Below, one piece after another: positions 7,179 through 15,063 of a stretch of DNA of 15,063 nucleotides (position 1 is the stretch's first letter; every line of letters begins with the position of its first letter). Origin of the DNA: Ulvibacterium sp039819225 (GTDB lineage Bacteria; Bacteroidota; Bacteroidia; Flavobacteriales; Flavobacteriaceae); contig JBCBSN010000098.1 of NCBI GenBank assembly GCA_039819225.1, positions 1-15,063 of the forward strand, in the 5' to 3' direction. Made by a program: the position numbers and the translations under genes. Under the pieces are notes generated by a model. That model was not told where the DNA came from and made no database searches. It saw nothing but the letters and a program-made list of their open reading frames with translations.

Positions 7179-7226
7179 CAAGGCCAAATCATTGGACTTC
7201 TTACTTGGCCTTCTTACTTGGCCTTG
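7179..7226. repeat. Inverted repeat containing a 13-bp tandem duplication
   Basis: TTCTTACTTGGCC occurs twice in perfect tandem (7198-7210, 7211-7223). CAAGGCCAA (7179-7187) is a perfect 9-bp inverted partner of TTGGCCTTG (7218-7226), and the first tandem copy offers an alternative partner for most of it. Two mutually exclusive stems are therefore possible. A replication-slippage origin of the tandem copy is likely. Confidence 0.5.
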
Positions 7227-7240
7227 TTAAAATTCTTGTT

Positions 7241-7295
7241 CGTAGCTTGGGCTATGCTCATCGGTGACCCCATCTTGTCCATAGCTCCCGCTATG
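7241..7295. repeat. Twin 16-base hairpins
   Basis: CGTAGC-TTGG-GCTATG (7241-7256) and CATAGC-TCCC-GCTATG (7280-7295) are two near-identical hairpins, each with a 6-bp stem and 4-base loop. The only arm difference turns one pair into a G-T wobble, so base pairing is kept. Tandem hairpins of this kind can be protein-binding sites on RNA or parts of a larger fold. Function unknown. Confidence 0.45.
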
Positions 7296-7390
7296 TCGTG
7301 CCGCGTCCCACGATAAAAATGGCCTATGATAATTCCAATCACAAATTCCCAAACAGGCTCTTAAACAAATAGTGGATATTCAGCATCATT

Positions 7391-7731
7391 GCCCTTCAGA
7401 GAGGAACGGACCGCACCTCTATCAAGTCTAGCATACGGACGGCCCAAGAATAGGGGACCATGTAAAAGGAGTGATTTAGGGCAAAGACCAAGGGTATGGA
7501 AGATACCCGTTCCATTACAGTTCGTTTGGCCAAAACTTCTCCAGACACTTCCCTATTTGTATGGGACAAAGGTACGGTTATGAAAGATGTGGGGCAGTCC
7601 ACGCCATTTTTGGCATAACCCTCCGAATTTCCGAGGTCGATCGTCGAAATTTTTAGGTAACTGATGGAATAAGTTGCCCGGATGTCCCAAGGTAGGACAT
7701 TTGATGATTCTATTTTGCTATTACTTTGATT
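7391..7731 (+). repeat. Copy B of the diverged upstream module
   Basis: Colinear partner of 5701-6040. It carries a local hairpin GGGTAT-GGAAG-ATACCC (7492-7508) in the position of the copy A hairpin. A 25-codon frame starting at ATG 7587 ends in PNFRGRSSKFLGN and a TGA (7662-7664). That TGA aligns exactly with the TGA ending PKFRGRSTIFLNS in copy A (5971-5973). The downstream end carries the operator and promoter pair of the adhesin operon. Confidence 0.5.
7683..7728 (+). promoter_or_regulatory. Putative operator plus promoter for the adhesin-PorP/SprF-OmpA operon
   Basis: TGTCCCAAGGTAGGACA (7683-7699) keeps 5-bp inverted arms (6 bp if the flanking A and T are counted). Its centre lies 30 bases before TTACTTTG (7721-7728), a one-mismatch form of the Bacteroidetes -7 element TAnnTTTG. 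A TTTG at 7700-7703, 17 bases upstream of it, can serve as the -33 element. Spacing and sequence match 5992-6037. The start codon is 112 bases downstream. Confidence 0.5.
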
Positions 7732-7840
7732 TCCAAATAGAAAGAATAGGAGTGTGCCCATTTTAAAACCCAAATCCTTACAACAACCTACCTATGCTTT
7801 CTTATTTGAACAATAAGCTTTGAATTTAAAACAATCAATC

Positions 7841-10800
7841 ATGAAAAGACCAAAAATTTCAAAGGGTAATTGGCTATTAACGGCCCTACTGATCTTTACC
7901 ATCCATTGCATTAATGCGCAATGTGACGCTTCGAACTTTACGGTAACCCCTACTGCCGGGACCTGCTTTGCCAATGCAAGCATTGCGGTGCAGGTACCGG
8001 GAGCTATCAGTTGCAACAATTGGGTAGCTATCCTCACCCATCCGGACAATTCCCAAACTACACTCGCGATACCCCCAAATGGCGGGCCGGTCGTATTTGG
8101 GTCCTTGGCCGCCGGGGACTACGCCATTAACCTGTTCAACGGTATAACCACTATTCCCTACGCTTCCAATCCAGTAAGCGTTACCAGTACCTATACCAAT
8201 ATGGAGATTACCAGCAGCCAAACCGAAAATACCTGTGGCCTAACGGATGGTTTATACGACTCGGTCAACCCGGATGGTACCCTGACCATAAATATAAATA
8301 ATGGAGGCCTTGGACCTTTTCGGTACGAGATAACCACCAGTTTAGGCACGCAAAGCTCTGGCCCCACTTTCAATAGAAGCCACACTTTTACGCGTATGCC
8401 GGATACCGGTGAGGAAGTTTCATTTACGGTTACGGACCAGGCAAGTGGCAATCCGGGCTGTTCAGTGAGTTCCACCCAAACCCCCACATTAATTCGGCAC
8501 CTCAACTTTCCAATCCGATATCAGCAGTTTGCCTCTTTCCTTACCAGGGATTGTTCAACAGATTGTGATACCTGGACCGCACAATTCTCAGTGGGTAGCT
8601 TTCCTCCCAAAAGAGACGTTCTACTGCTACCTGGAAACGCCACAATTAGTATAAATGGCGGGGCACCTCAACCCTTTGACTCTGCCGTGGAATTTCCTGG
8701 CGGAGTGCGTTTTACAGCCAAACTTAAGCCCGGGCAGAATTTTGTCCTCCGTTTTAATGATGGATGTAATGAAATTTGGCAAGTTGATCAAGCGCCTCAC
8801 TTCAATGATGCACATTTGGAGGGAACCACCACCGTAACGACCGATCCAAGCACATGTTCCTCTTCCGTTCAGTTTATCCCCGACTTCGATGACGTAGGTA
8901 CCCTAAGTTTTTGGTCTCGCAAGAATTTTTGTGAAACCCTTACCAATTCGCTAATGGAACGGGAGGTTTCTCCTGGAAATTGGGTCGTCGTACCATTTTC
9001 GCCGCATCCTGCCGGTGGATGGGAACTCCCGGGGGAAGGAAGGTATCGATATACCGCTGAGGATGTCTGCCACTCTGCGCAGTATGCGTTTGATGTAGTG
9101 GTACCTAGCACTAATTTCTATGAAAACTACCAACTTGCGGAGGGCCTTAGCCTTTTGGAGGGGACCAGCAGTATCCGTATCGACGATTTTTACAGTTTTG
9201 TAGACGGCACCATTGAGATAACGCCCGTACCGTTCACCCCCCAGATGACCATTAATCCAGCGCATCCTTTTGATCTTGCTGGGAGCTATACCATAGATTT
9301 TCCAATTGTTATTCCTCACAAGCCCAACCGTAGAATTGGAGATTTGCCTCTTGGTGAATATGAAGTAACCATAACCGGCGGTTGTGGAAGCACCTTTACC
9401 GACACCATTGTACTTCAAAATCCTACACAATACAATCCGCAGATCAGTGTGGATGTCAGTTGTACGAATTCAAATACGATAAGGTATAATTTGGGAACTG
9501 TCAACGCCCCCTATGTTGGCTATCTAATTCCTGACACCCAGTTATGGACCGCTGATGGTGTGTCTGTAGATTCAACCCCGACGGATCATGAATCAGGTTC
9601 GTTCAATAACCTTCCTTCAGGGGATTATATTATCCTTTGTCGCCGTAGCGTTGTAGGGGGTCCTGACCATAGTCCTCCTCCTCAACAATACTCAGCGGCA
9701 ACGGGTAACGAACCTGGAATAAGGGAATATCGGATCCCAGTTACCATTCCTCCGTATCAGGATATTACAGTGAGTACCGAATCTGCGTTTTGCGGTGTAA
9801 ATTCGGCTACGGTAACGGCCCAAGTCAACAGTGGAACGCCAGTGTATCCTCTGACCTATCAATTATTTAGTTCAAGCGATCCCGGCACGCCTCTGTCGAC
9901 CTATACGGCAAACGATTCTGGAGATGCCTCGGCAACCGCCCATACCTTTGGCATTGCGGTAACCACCGGTGATTACTTTGTTCGGGTATCCTCTCCCTGT
10001 TATTCCGTGGATACCAGCGTTTCCGTAAATACAGTACAACAATTTCAGATAGCGACGGACAATGATAACTTTTGCCCGGGAAGTATGGCCATGCTCTCCA
10101 TTCCCCTCCAACCTTTCGCCTGGGACATCACCTGGAGCGATGACCAAGGGAACACTTTGGGTACGGGAGTAAGTCAAATACAGCTAACGCCTTCCGCAAC
10201 TACCACCTATACCGTTTCATATGCTTCCAAACCTTCGGCGAGTTGTCCAAGCCCTACGCCGTTTTCGGACGATATCACAATAACGGTAAATCCCCAGCCC
10301 ACGGTACCTGTTCTTACGGGCAATACTGCCGTATGTTCCGGCGGGGATGCCATTTTTACCATAAGCGGAACCCCGGGGGAAATCGTTACGTATTCGGGAA
10401 GCGTTTCCGGAACGGCCACCATTGGAGCTGGCGGAACCGTGGACATTCCGGTTAACGGAATAACAACGGATGCCACCCTTAACCTTACGTTAGTGGACAA
10501 TGGTATCTGTCCGTTGCCCCTAACGCTAACGGAAACCGTAAGTGTCAATGCCCTCCCAGTGATTACGGTATCGAGCATGCCTGCTTGCTCCGCGGATTTA
10601 TTGACCTATTCCCTTGAAATCTCAACAAGTGCAAGCACGGTCAATAGTACTTCCGGTACGGTGAGCAACATTTCAGGGGATACCTGGACGATTACGGATA
10701 TCCCGGCCAGTACCGATATAACCCTTACCGCTACGGACACCAATGGCTGCGTTTCCAATAGCGCCATTACCGCACCGGACTGCAGTTGCCCTATAGTGAA

Positions 10801-13800
10801 CGCGCCGGTTAGCGGCGGTGATATGGCCTATTGTGCCGGAACGACCATACCGACCCTTATGGCGGCCATCGGTGCTGGTGAAACAGTGGACTGGTACGAC
10901 GCCCCTAGTGGAGGGAACCTATTGGTAAGTAACAATGTTAATCATATACCTGTGGTACCTGGTACTTACTATGCCGAGGCCCGCAATACCACCACAAACT
11001 GTACGAGCACCACACGTACGCCCGTAACTGTGGTTGAAAACGCATTGCCGACGGTGACCTTTGGTCCCGTGCCAAGTACCTGTATAGATGCAACGGTGAC
11101 GGATTTAACTTCTTTAGCCAGTCCAGCGGGAGGAACGTTCTCCGGGACGGGGGTTACCGGGAACAGTTTCGACCCTGCTGTGGCTGGTATTGGAACACAT
11201 ACCCTTACCTATTCGTATACGGACGGGAACGGATGTGCCAACACCGATACCACAAGTATCACCGTAAATACCCTCCCTACGATTTCGGTATCAAGTGCCC
11301 CTAGTTGTTCCCCGGATTTGTTGACCTATTCCCTTGAAATTTCTACCAGTGCAAGCACGGTCAATAGTACCTCCGGTACGGTGGGCAATATTTCCGGGGA
11401 TACTTGGACCATTACTGGCATATCTGCCGGTACCGATATCACCATCACGGTTACGGATGCCAACGGTTGCGGTACCCTACTGCCCGTTACGGCACCGGAC
11501 TGTAGTTGCCCCGTGGTGAACGCGCCCGTTAGCGGCGGTGATATGGCCTATTGTGCCGGAACCACCCTACCGACCCTTATGGCGGCCACTGGTGCTGGCG
11601 AAACAGTGGACTGGTACGACGCCCCCAGCGGAGGGGTGCCGTTGATAAGTGGCAATGCCAATTATGTGCCCCTTGCGCCCGGCACCTACTATGCCGAGGC
11701 CCGCAATACCACCACAAACTGTACAAGTGCTACCCGTACTCCCGTAACGGTAGTTGAAAACGCCTTGCCAACAGTGGCCTTTGGCCCTGTGCCGAGTACT
11801 TGTATAGATGCAACGGTGACGGATTTAACTTCTTTAGCCAGCCCAGCGGGAGGAACGTTCTCCGGTACCGGAGTGGTAGGAAATACTTTTGACCCAGCAA
11901 CCGCGGGAACAGGGGTGCATACCCTTACCTACACCTATACGGACGGGAACGGATGTACCAATACCGACACCACAAACGTAACGGTAAACACCTTGCCGGT
12001 GGTAAGTTTCGCTGCCCTACCGAATACCTGTATAGATGCGACAGTGACAGATTTGACCTCTTTTGCCAGCCCTGCGGGAGGAACGTTCTCCGGTATAGGG
12101 GTTACCGGGAACAGTTTCGATCCCGCTGTGGCCGGCATTGGTACACATACCCTTACCTATTCCTTTACAGATGGGAACGGATGTGCCAACACGGACATGA
12201 CGAGCATTATCGTAAATGATCTGGTATCTCAAGTAGGTACTACCGCCACTTCCTGTGCTTTGGACGGGACGAATTATACCCTTACGATAGAACTCAACGG
12301 TACGGCGGCCTTTATGGCAACCGGAACCGGAGCCCCGGGAACCTTTGTGGGAACCACATGGACCTCCGACCCTATAGCAGCTGGAACGGATTATAGTGTG
12401 GACTTTCAGGATATCCATGGTTGTAACACCCTTACCATTGCCGATGTGGCACCCGTTTGTTGTGTCTTCGATGTAAGTTGCCCTACCTTCCCCGCTACCG
12501 AAGTACAGTGTTACGAGGATTTGCCCACGGCAACCCTCCTTAGCGAAGCGGAGTTTGAGGCCCTGGGCAACGGGGATGGGATCATAGGAGACATTCCCTG
12601 TGGTGTTATTGAGATTACCGCTGCCAATAGTCCCGACCAAGGGAATTGCAATGTTCCCGTTATCCGAACCTATACGGTAACCGAATATCAGGACGGCAAC
12701 GGCAATGGTTTACGGGACCAAGGGGAAAACGTGGTACTCAACACTACGAGCTGTACACAGACCATTACCATCAACGATACTACCGACCCAGTATGGACCA
12801 ATGCTCCTTCCGATAGGATCGTGGAGTGTAGCGGAACTATGAATGCGGAAAGTGCGTTTACGGATTGGTTAAACAGCTTCTCCGGTACCGACACCTGTGG
12901 TACTGCGATGGTTACCCACAACAGTGCAGGACTTAGTGATTTTTGTGGTACTACGGGCACCGAAACGGTTACCTTTTCTTTGACCGATGCATGTGGCAAC
13001 TCCATTTCGCAGGAAGCAACCTTTAGCGTGGTGGATACTACGGCCCCCGAATTCGTGGAAACCTTGCCTTCAAACATTACATTGGAATGTGATGCAGCAA
13101 TACCAATGGCAGAAGTACTAACTGCCACGGACATCTGTGGAACCGCCTTGGTGGAGTTCAATGAGGTTAGGATAGATGGCCGTTGTGACTCCGATTATAC
13201 ATTGGAACGGAGTTGGACGGCAACCGATCAGTGTGGCAATACGACCATACATGTGCAGACCATAAGGGTACAGGACATCACAGCACCAACATTTGTGGGT
13301 GAATTGCCACAGGATGGCTTTGCCCAATGCAATAGTATTCCCGAAGCACCGGAGCTAACGGCAATGGACAATTGTGGTACTGTTGAAGTAACTTTCACGG
13401 AGACCGAAATTCCGGGTGACTGCACCAACCGGTTTACAGTGATGAGGGAATGGGTGGCCACTGATGCATGTGGCAATGAGACCGTCCATACCCAAAATAT
13501 CCAGTTGGCCTGTGAAATAGAAATCTTCAATGCTGTAACGCCCAATGGTGATGGGGCAAATGATATCTTTTTCTTAAAGGGTATTGATTGCTACCCCAAC
13601 AATAACGTAAAAATCTTTAATCGTTGGGGCGTAAAGGTGTTTGAAGTAGATGATTATGATAACGCGTTTAGGGCCTTTGATGGCATTTCCGATGCCAGGG
13701 CAACCATTGACGCGAACAGTAGACTCCCTTCAGGAACCTACTTCTACGTACTGGAGTATGAATTTAGGGACAACGGAGGAACTTCCAGGCCTATACAACA

Positions 13801-13831
13801 ATCCGGATATCTATACCTCCAAGGAAATTAA
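7841..13831 (+). CDS. Giant T9SS type B cargo: repeat-containing surface protein with gliding-motility-associated C-terminal domain
   Basis: A 1996-aa exported protein. The signal peptide runs MKRPKISK, a hydrophobic core, then INAQ (cleavage near 26/27). The first ~900 residues are cysteine-rich beta domains without a family I can name. Residues 905-1460 are Ig-like repeats (SGGDMAYCAGTT...DWYDAPSGG..., typical of CHU-type adhesins) organised as near-identical tandem copies. D1618-E1629 (DGNGNGLRDQGE) resembles a calcium-binding loop. From ~1646 to 1890 lie three HYR-like modules (DTTDPVW, DTTAPEF, DITAPTF; each with CG/ATDxCGN motifs). Residues ~1891-1996 are the type B C-terminal domain (FNAVTPNGDGANDIF, VKIFNRWGVKVFE, LPSGTYFYVLEY, SGYLYLQGN), which directs T9SS export and cell-surface attachment. 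ATG 7841 starts the signal peptide; TTG 7820 is in frame but unneeded. The likely role is adhesin or motility protein (inference). First gene of an operon. Confidence 0.93.
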   Translation: MKRPKISKGNWLLTALLIFTIHCINAQCDASNFTVTPTAGTCFANASIAVQVPGAISCNNWVAILTHPDNSQTTLAIPPNGGPVVFGSLAAGDYAINLFNGITTIPYASNPVSVTSTYTNMEITSSQTENTCGLTDGLYDSVNPDGTLTININNGGLGPFRYEITTSLGTQSSGPTFNRSHTFTRMPDTGEEVSFTVTDQASGNPGCSVSSTQTPTLIRHLNFPIRYQQFASFLTRDCSTDCDTWTAQFSVGSFPPKRDVLLLPGNATISINGGAPQPFDSAVEFPGGVRFTAKLKPGQNFVLRFNDGCNEIWQVDQAPHFNDAHLEGTTTVTTDPSTCSSSVQFIPDFDDVGTLSFWSRKNFCETLTNSLMEREVSPGNWVVVPFSPHPAGGWELPGEGRYRYTAEDVCHSAQYAFDVVVPSTNFYENYQLAEGLSLLEGTSSIRIDDFYSFVDGTIEITPVPFTPQMTINPAHPFDLAGSYTIDFPIVIPHKPNRRIGDLPLGEYEVTITGGCGSTFTDTIVLQNPTQYNPQISVDVSCTNSNTIRYNLGTVNAPYVGYLIPDTQLWTADGVSVDSTPTDHESGSFNNLPSGDYIILCRRSVVGGPDHSPPPQQYSAATGNEPGIREYRIPVTIPPYQDITVSTESAFCGVNSATVTAQVNSGTPVYPLTYQLFSSSDPGTPLSTYTANDSGDASATAHTFGIAVTTGDYFVRVSSPCYSVDTSVSVNTVQQFQIATDNDNFCPGSMAMLSIPLQPFAWDITWSDDQGNTLGTGVSQIQLTPSATTTYTVSYASKPSASCPSPTPFSDDITITVNPQPTVPVLTGNTAVCSGGDAIFTISGTPGEIVTYSGSVSGTATIGAGGTVDIPVNGITTDATLNLTLVDNGICPLPLTLTETVSVNALPVITVSSMPACSADLLTYSLEISTSASTVNSTSGTVSNISGDTWTITDIPASTDITLTATDTNGCVSNSAITAPDCSCPIVNAPVSGGDMAYCAGTTIPTLMAAIGAGETVDWYDAPSGGNLLVSNNVNHIPVVPGTYYAEARNTTTNCTSTTRTPVTVVENALPTVTFGPVPSTCIDATVTDLTSLASPAGGTFSGTGVTGNSFDPAVAGIGTHTLTYSYTDGNGCANTDTTSITVNTLPTISVSSAPSCSPDLLTYSLEISTSASTVNSTSGTVGNISGDTWTITGISAGTDITITVTDANGCGTLLPVTAPDCSCPVVNAPVSGGDMAYCAGTTLPTLMAATGAGETVDWYDAPSGGVPLISGNANYVPLAPGTYYAEARNTTTNCTSATRTPVTVVENALPTVAFGPVPSTCIDATVTDLTSLASPAGGTFSGTGVVGNTFDPATAGTGVHTLTYTYTDGNGCTNTDTTNVTVNTLPVVSFAALPNTCIDATVTDLTSFASPAGGTFSGIGVTGNSFDPAVAGIGTHTLTYSFTDGNGCANTDMTSIIVNDLVSQVGTTATSCALDGTNYTLTIELNGTAAFMATGTGAPGTFVGTTWTSDPIAAGTDYSVDFQDIHGCNTLTIADVAPVCCVFDVSCPTFPATEVQCYEDLPTATLLSEAEFEALGNGDGIIGDIPCGVIEITAANSPDQGNCNVPVIRTYTVTEYQDGNGNGLRDQGENVVLNTTSCTQTITINDTTDPVWTNAPSDRIVECSGTMNAESAFTDWLNSFSGTDTCGTAMVTHNSAGLSDFCGTTGTETVTFSLTDACGNSISQEATFSVVDTTAPEFVETLPSNITLECDAAIPMAEVLTATDICGTALVEFNEVRIDGRCDSDYTLERSWTATDQCGNTTIHVQTIRVQDITAPTFVGELPQDGFAQCNSIPEAPELTAMDNCGTVEVTFTETEIPGDCTNRFTVMREWVATDACGNETVHTQNIQLACEIEIFNAVTPNGDGANDIFFLKGIDCYPNNNVKIFNRWGVKVFEVDDYDNAFRAFDGISDARATIDANSRLPSGTYFYVLEYEFRDNGGTSRPIQQSGYLYLQGN
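10553..11992 (+). repeat. Exact-phase 720-bp tandem duplication within the adhesin gene
   Basis: Two copies of a 720-bp (240-aa) unit, 10553-11272 and 11273-11992, align without any indel: landmarks at 10801/11521, 11101/11821 and 11221/11941 are all exactly 720 bases apart. By-eye identity is roughly 85-90%. Each unit holds SSxPxCSxDLLTYSLEIST, an Ig-like VNAPVSGGDMAYCAGTT domain and a PSTCIDATVTDLTSLASPAG domain. Recent duplication inside a surface protein is the simplest explanation. Confidence 0.9.
11045..12220 (+). repeat. Three copies of a 228-bp (76-aa) sub-repeat in the adhesin gene
   Basis: The unit LP..FGPVPSTCIDATVTDL ... DGNGCANTDTTSITVNT occurs at 11045-11272, 11765-11992 and 11993-12220. 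Copies 1 and 2 are the ends of the 720-bp units; copy 3 stands alone directly after copy 2. In its second half copy 3 is closer to copy 1 (VTGNSFDPAVAGIGTHTLTY) than to its neighbour copy 2 (VVGNTFDPATAGTGVHTLTY), which suggests gene conversion or a nested order of duplication. Confidence 0.88.
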
Positions 13832-13863
13832 AATCGACTATAACCCAAATCAAAAAAGAAATT

Positions 13864-14793
13864 ATGATACCTACAAAGAAATACATGATACTCTCCATTT
13901 TATTGGGGAGTATCTATACCGGATGCTATGCCCAGCAAGACTCGGAATATACACAATACATGTACAATACAGTAGCCATAAACCCGGCCTACGCCGGAAG
14001 TAGGGGCCACTTGAGTGCCAACCTGCTCTACCGATCCCAATGGGTAGGCTTGGACGGAGCGCCGGAAGTCTTGAATTTTTCACTGAACACTCCTATCGGA
14101 TTAAGGGGAGCTGGCCTTGGGCTGTCATTTTTTAATGACAGAATAGGCCCGTCGGACGAGAGCAATGTTGCCGCGGACTTTTCCTATACCATAAAACTGG
14201 GATGGGAAACCCATTTATCCTTTGGATTAAAAGTAGGGGTTAATCTGTTAAATGTGGATTATTCAAAATTGAACATATTCGACCCTACTGATCCCAATTT
14301 TCAGAACAATATAGATAATCGTCTATCGCCCTCAGTAGGTCCGGGCATTTATCTACGCCATCATGAAAAATGGTATTTGGGACTTTCTTCACCAAACGTT
14401 CTTTCTACCGATCATTTTGATGATGTAGCGATTTCCAATGCCACGGAAAGGGCCAACATCTATCTTATCGGTGGATATGTATTTGATTTCAACCGGAATT
14501 TAAAATTTAAACCGGCCTTTTTGGTAAAAGCGGTTTCCGGCGCACCGTTGGACATAGACCTTTCCGCCAATTTTTTGTTTAGCGAGGCCTTTAGTTTAGG
14601 AGCTTCGTACCGATGGGACGCTGGGGCCAGTGCCTTGATAGGCTTTCAGATTTCACCTAGTCTTATGTTCGGGTATGCCTACGACTACGATGCCTCCGAG
14701 TTGGGGAACTATAATTCTGGCTCCCATGAACTCTTTTTACGATTTGAATTGGGAACAAGGGTCAGACGGTCCGTAAGCGCCCGGTTCTTTTAA
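13864..14793 (+). CDS. PorP/SprF-family type IX secretion outer-membrane protein
   Basis: A 309-aa protein of the usual family length. The signal peptide is MIPTKKYMILSILLGSIYTG plus CYAQ, cleaved near 23/24; the Cys has no good lipobox, so a lipoprotein is unlikely. The mature protein opens with the family hallmark YTQYMYNTVAINPAYAGSRG, followed by LLYRSQWVGLDGAP, amphipathic beta-strands, PSVGPGIYL, WYLGLSSPNVL and the ending SHELFLRFELG. Family members form outer-membrane beta-barrels. In Flavobacterium johnsoniae SprF is needed to bring SprB to the surface, and type B cargo generally depends on a partner of this family encoded beside it. The gene starts 32 bases after the adhesin stop, without its own visible promoter, so it is very likely co-transcribed and dedicated to that adhesin. 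Confidence 0.93.
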   Translation: MIPTKKYMILSILLGSIYTGCYAQQDSEYTQYMYNTVAINPAYAGSRGHLSANLLYRSQWVGLDGAPEVLNFSLNTPIGLRGAGLGLSFFNDRIGPSDESNVAADFSYTIKLGWETHLSFGLKVGVNLLNVDYSKLNIFDPTDPNFQNNIDNRLSPSVGPGIYLRHHEKWYLGLSSPNVLSTDHFDDVAISNATERANIYLIGGYVFDFNRNLKFKPAFLVKAVSGAPLDIDLSANFLFSEAFSLGASYRWDAGASALIGFQISPSLMFGYAYDYDASELGNYNSGSHELFLRFELGTRVRRSVSARFF

Positions 14794-14820
14794 TAATGCA
14801 TAAATAAAACAAAACTTATC

Positions 14821-15063
14821 ATGAAAAATAAAATACAAATATCCATTTTATTGACTTTAGCCCTACTGGGGACGGCCCGGAACGGGATTGGTCAAGAAAG
14901 AAAATTGCATAAGGCCAACAAGAAATATAAAGAGCTGGCATTCGTGGAAGCTTCCAAAATTTATACGGATGTTGCCGCATCTGGATACAAGTCTGTGGAT
15001 TTTCTGAAGAAGCTAGGAAACACCTATTATTTTAATGCAAAATACAAGGATGCCGCAAAATGG
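14821..15063 (+). CDS. OmpA-family protein with N-terminal TPR-like region (5' part only)
   Basis: The first 81 codons; the frame runs off the window end. The signal peptide is MKNKIQISILLTLALLG to about residue 24, cleaved before QERK. The mature start KANKKYKELAFVEASKIYTD followed by VAASGYKSVDFLKKLGNTYY has the helix pattern of a TPR-like repeat. It closely resembles the beginning of flavobacterial OmpA-family proteins that carry TPR, WD40-like (PD40) and C-terminal OmpA peptidoglycan-binding domains, which are regularly encoded after a PorP/SprF gene. The downstream domains are not visible, so the OmpA call rests on the N-terminus and gene order. It starts 27 bases after the PorP/SprF stop, in the same operon. 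Confidence 0.8.
   Translation, partial: MKNKIQISILLTLALLGTARNGIGQERKLHKANKKYKELAFVEASKIYTDVAASGYKSVDFLKKLGNTYYFNAKYKDAAKW

Larger units (their letters stand above)
6793..7840. other. 1-kb intergenic region rich in inverted repeats, ending in the adhesin-operon promoter
   Basis: No convincing gene on either strand; the open frames seen (for example 7047-7316 plus and 7396-7773 minus) look like no family I know. From left to right it holds the 6781-6964 inverted repeat, a bulged stem at 7042-7130, a hairpin with a 13-bp tandem repeat at 7179-7226, twin hairpins at 7241-7295, copy B of the upstream module (7391-7731) and a ~110-base leader of the adhesin gene. No tRNA or rRNA was seen. Confidence 0.6.

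Noticed and set aside
7587..7664. 25-codon frame as an annotated small gene
   Set aside because: Only the last 13 codons are matched in copy A, which lacks an ATG; reported as a finding, not as a CDS.
7396..7773. 125-codon minus-strand open frame covering copy B of the upstream module
   Set aside because: No recognisable domain, and it runs through the operator and promoter region; copy A has no matching open frame on that strand.
10553..12220. Regular repeats that might suggest a CRISPR array
   Set aside because: The units are 720 and 228 bp, in frame, and encode Ig-like protein repeats; there are no short repeats with unique spacers.
12017..12640. 207-codon minus-strand open frame inside the adhesin gene
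   Set aside because: Lies opposite the repetitive Ig-like coding sequence, is Gly/Ser-rich and contains repeat shadows; no family features.

Overview
The window comes from a member of the Bacteroidota, most likely a marine or soil Flavobacteriaceae (inference). Three gene types point there: a SusR-like hybrid two-component system, a giant secreted protein with a type IX secretion system (T9SS) type B C-terminal domain, and a PorP/SprF-family outer-membrane protein. Starts lack Shine-Dalgarno sequences and the promoter-like sites resemble the Bacteroidetes -7 element; both fit. All recognised genes lie on the + strand.

Layout: (1) 117-4178, a complete one-protein sensor/kinase/receiver/AraC regulator (HTCS) of the kind that controls polysaccharide utilisation loci. 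(2) 4179-4934, a 756-base gap with several inverted repeats. (3) 4935-5699, a small regulator with a LuxR/GerE-like C-terminal helix-turn-helix. (4) 5700-6135, a gap holding a promoter-like module. (5) 6136-6792, a carbohydrate-binding family 9-like (DOMON-type) protein without a signal peptide. (6) 6793-7840, a 1-kb gap with a 184-bp inverted-repeat structure, more hairpins, and a second diverged copy of the promoter-like module. (7) 7841 to the window end, an apparent operon: a 1996-aa cysteine-rich, repeat-containing exported protein with a gliding-motility-type C-terminal domain; a PorP/SprF protein 32 bases later; and, 27 bases after that, the start of an OmpA-family protein with N-terminal TPR-like helices, cut by the window edge.

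How the parts may work together: the last three genes form the usual flavobacterial cassette of a T9SS type B cargo, its dedicated PorP/SprF partner and a periplasmic OmpA-like anchor. The most unusual signal is non-coding. The DNA upstream of the CBM9-like gene and upstream of the adhesin operon aligns colinearly for about 340 bases. Its last 110 bases align without gaps (73 of 109 identical by my count). This part contains a TGTCCC-N5-GGGACA-type inverted repeat centred 30 bases before a TTAyTTTG -7-like element in both copies. I infer that the two transcription units share a regulator. The LuxR-like protein next to the first copy is a candidate, but nothing in the sequence proves it.
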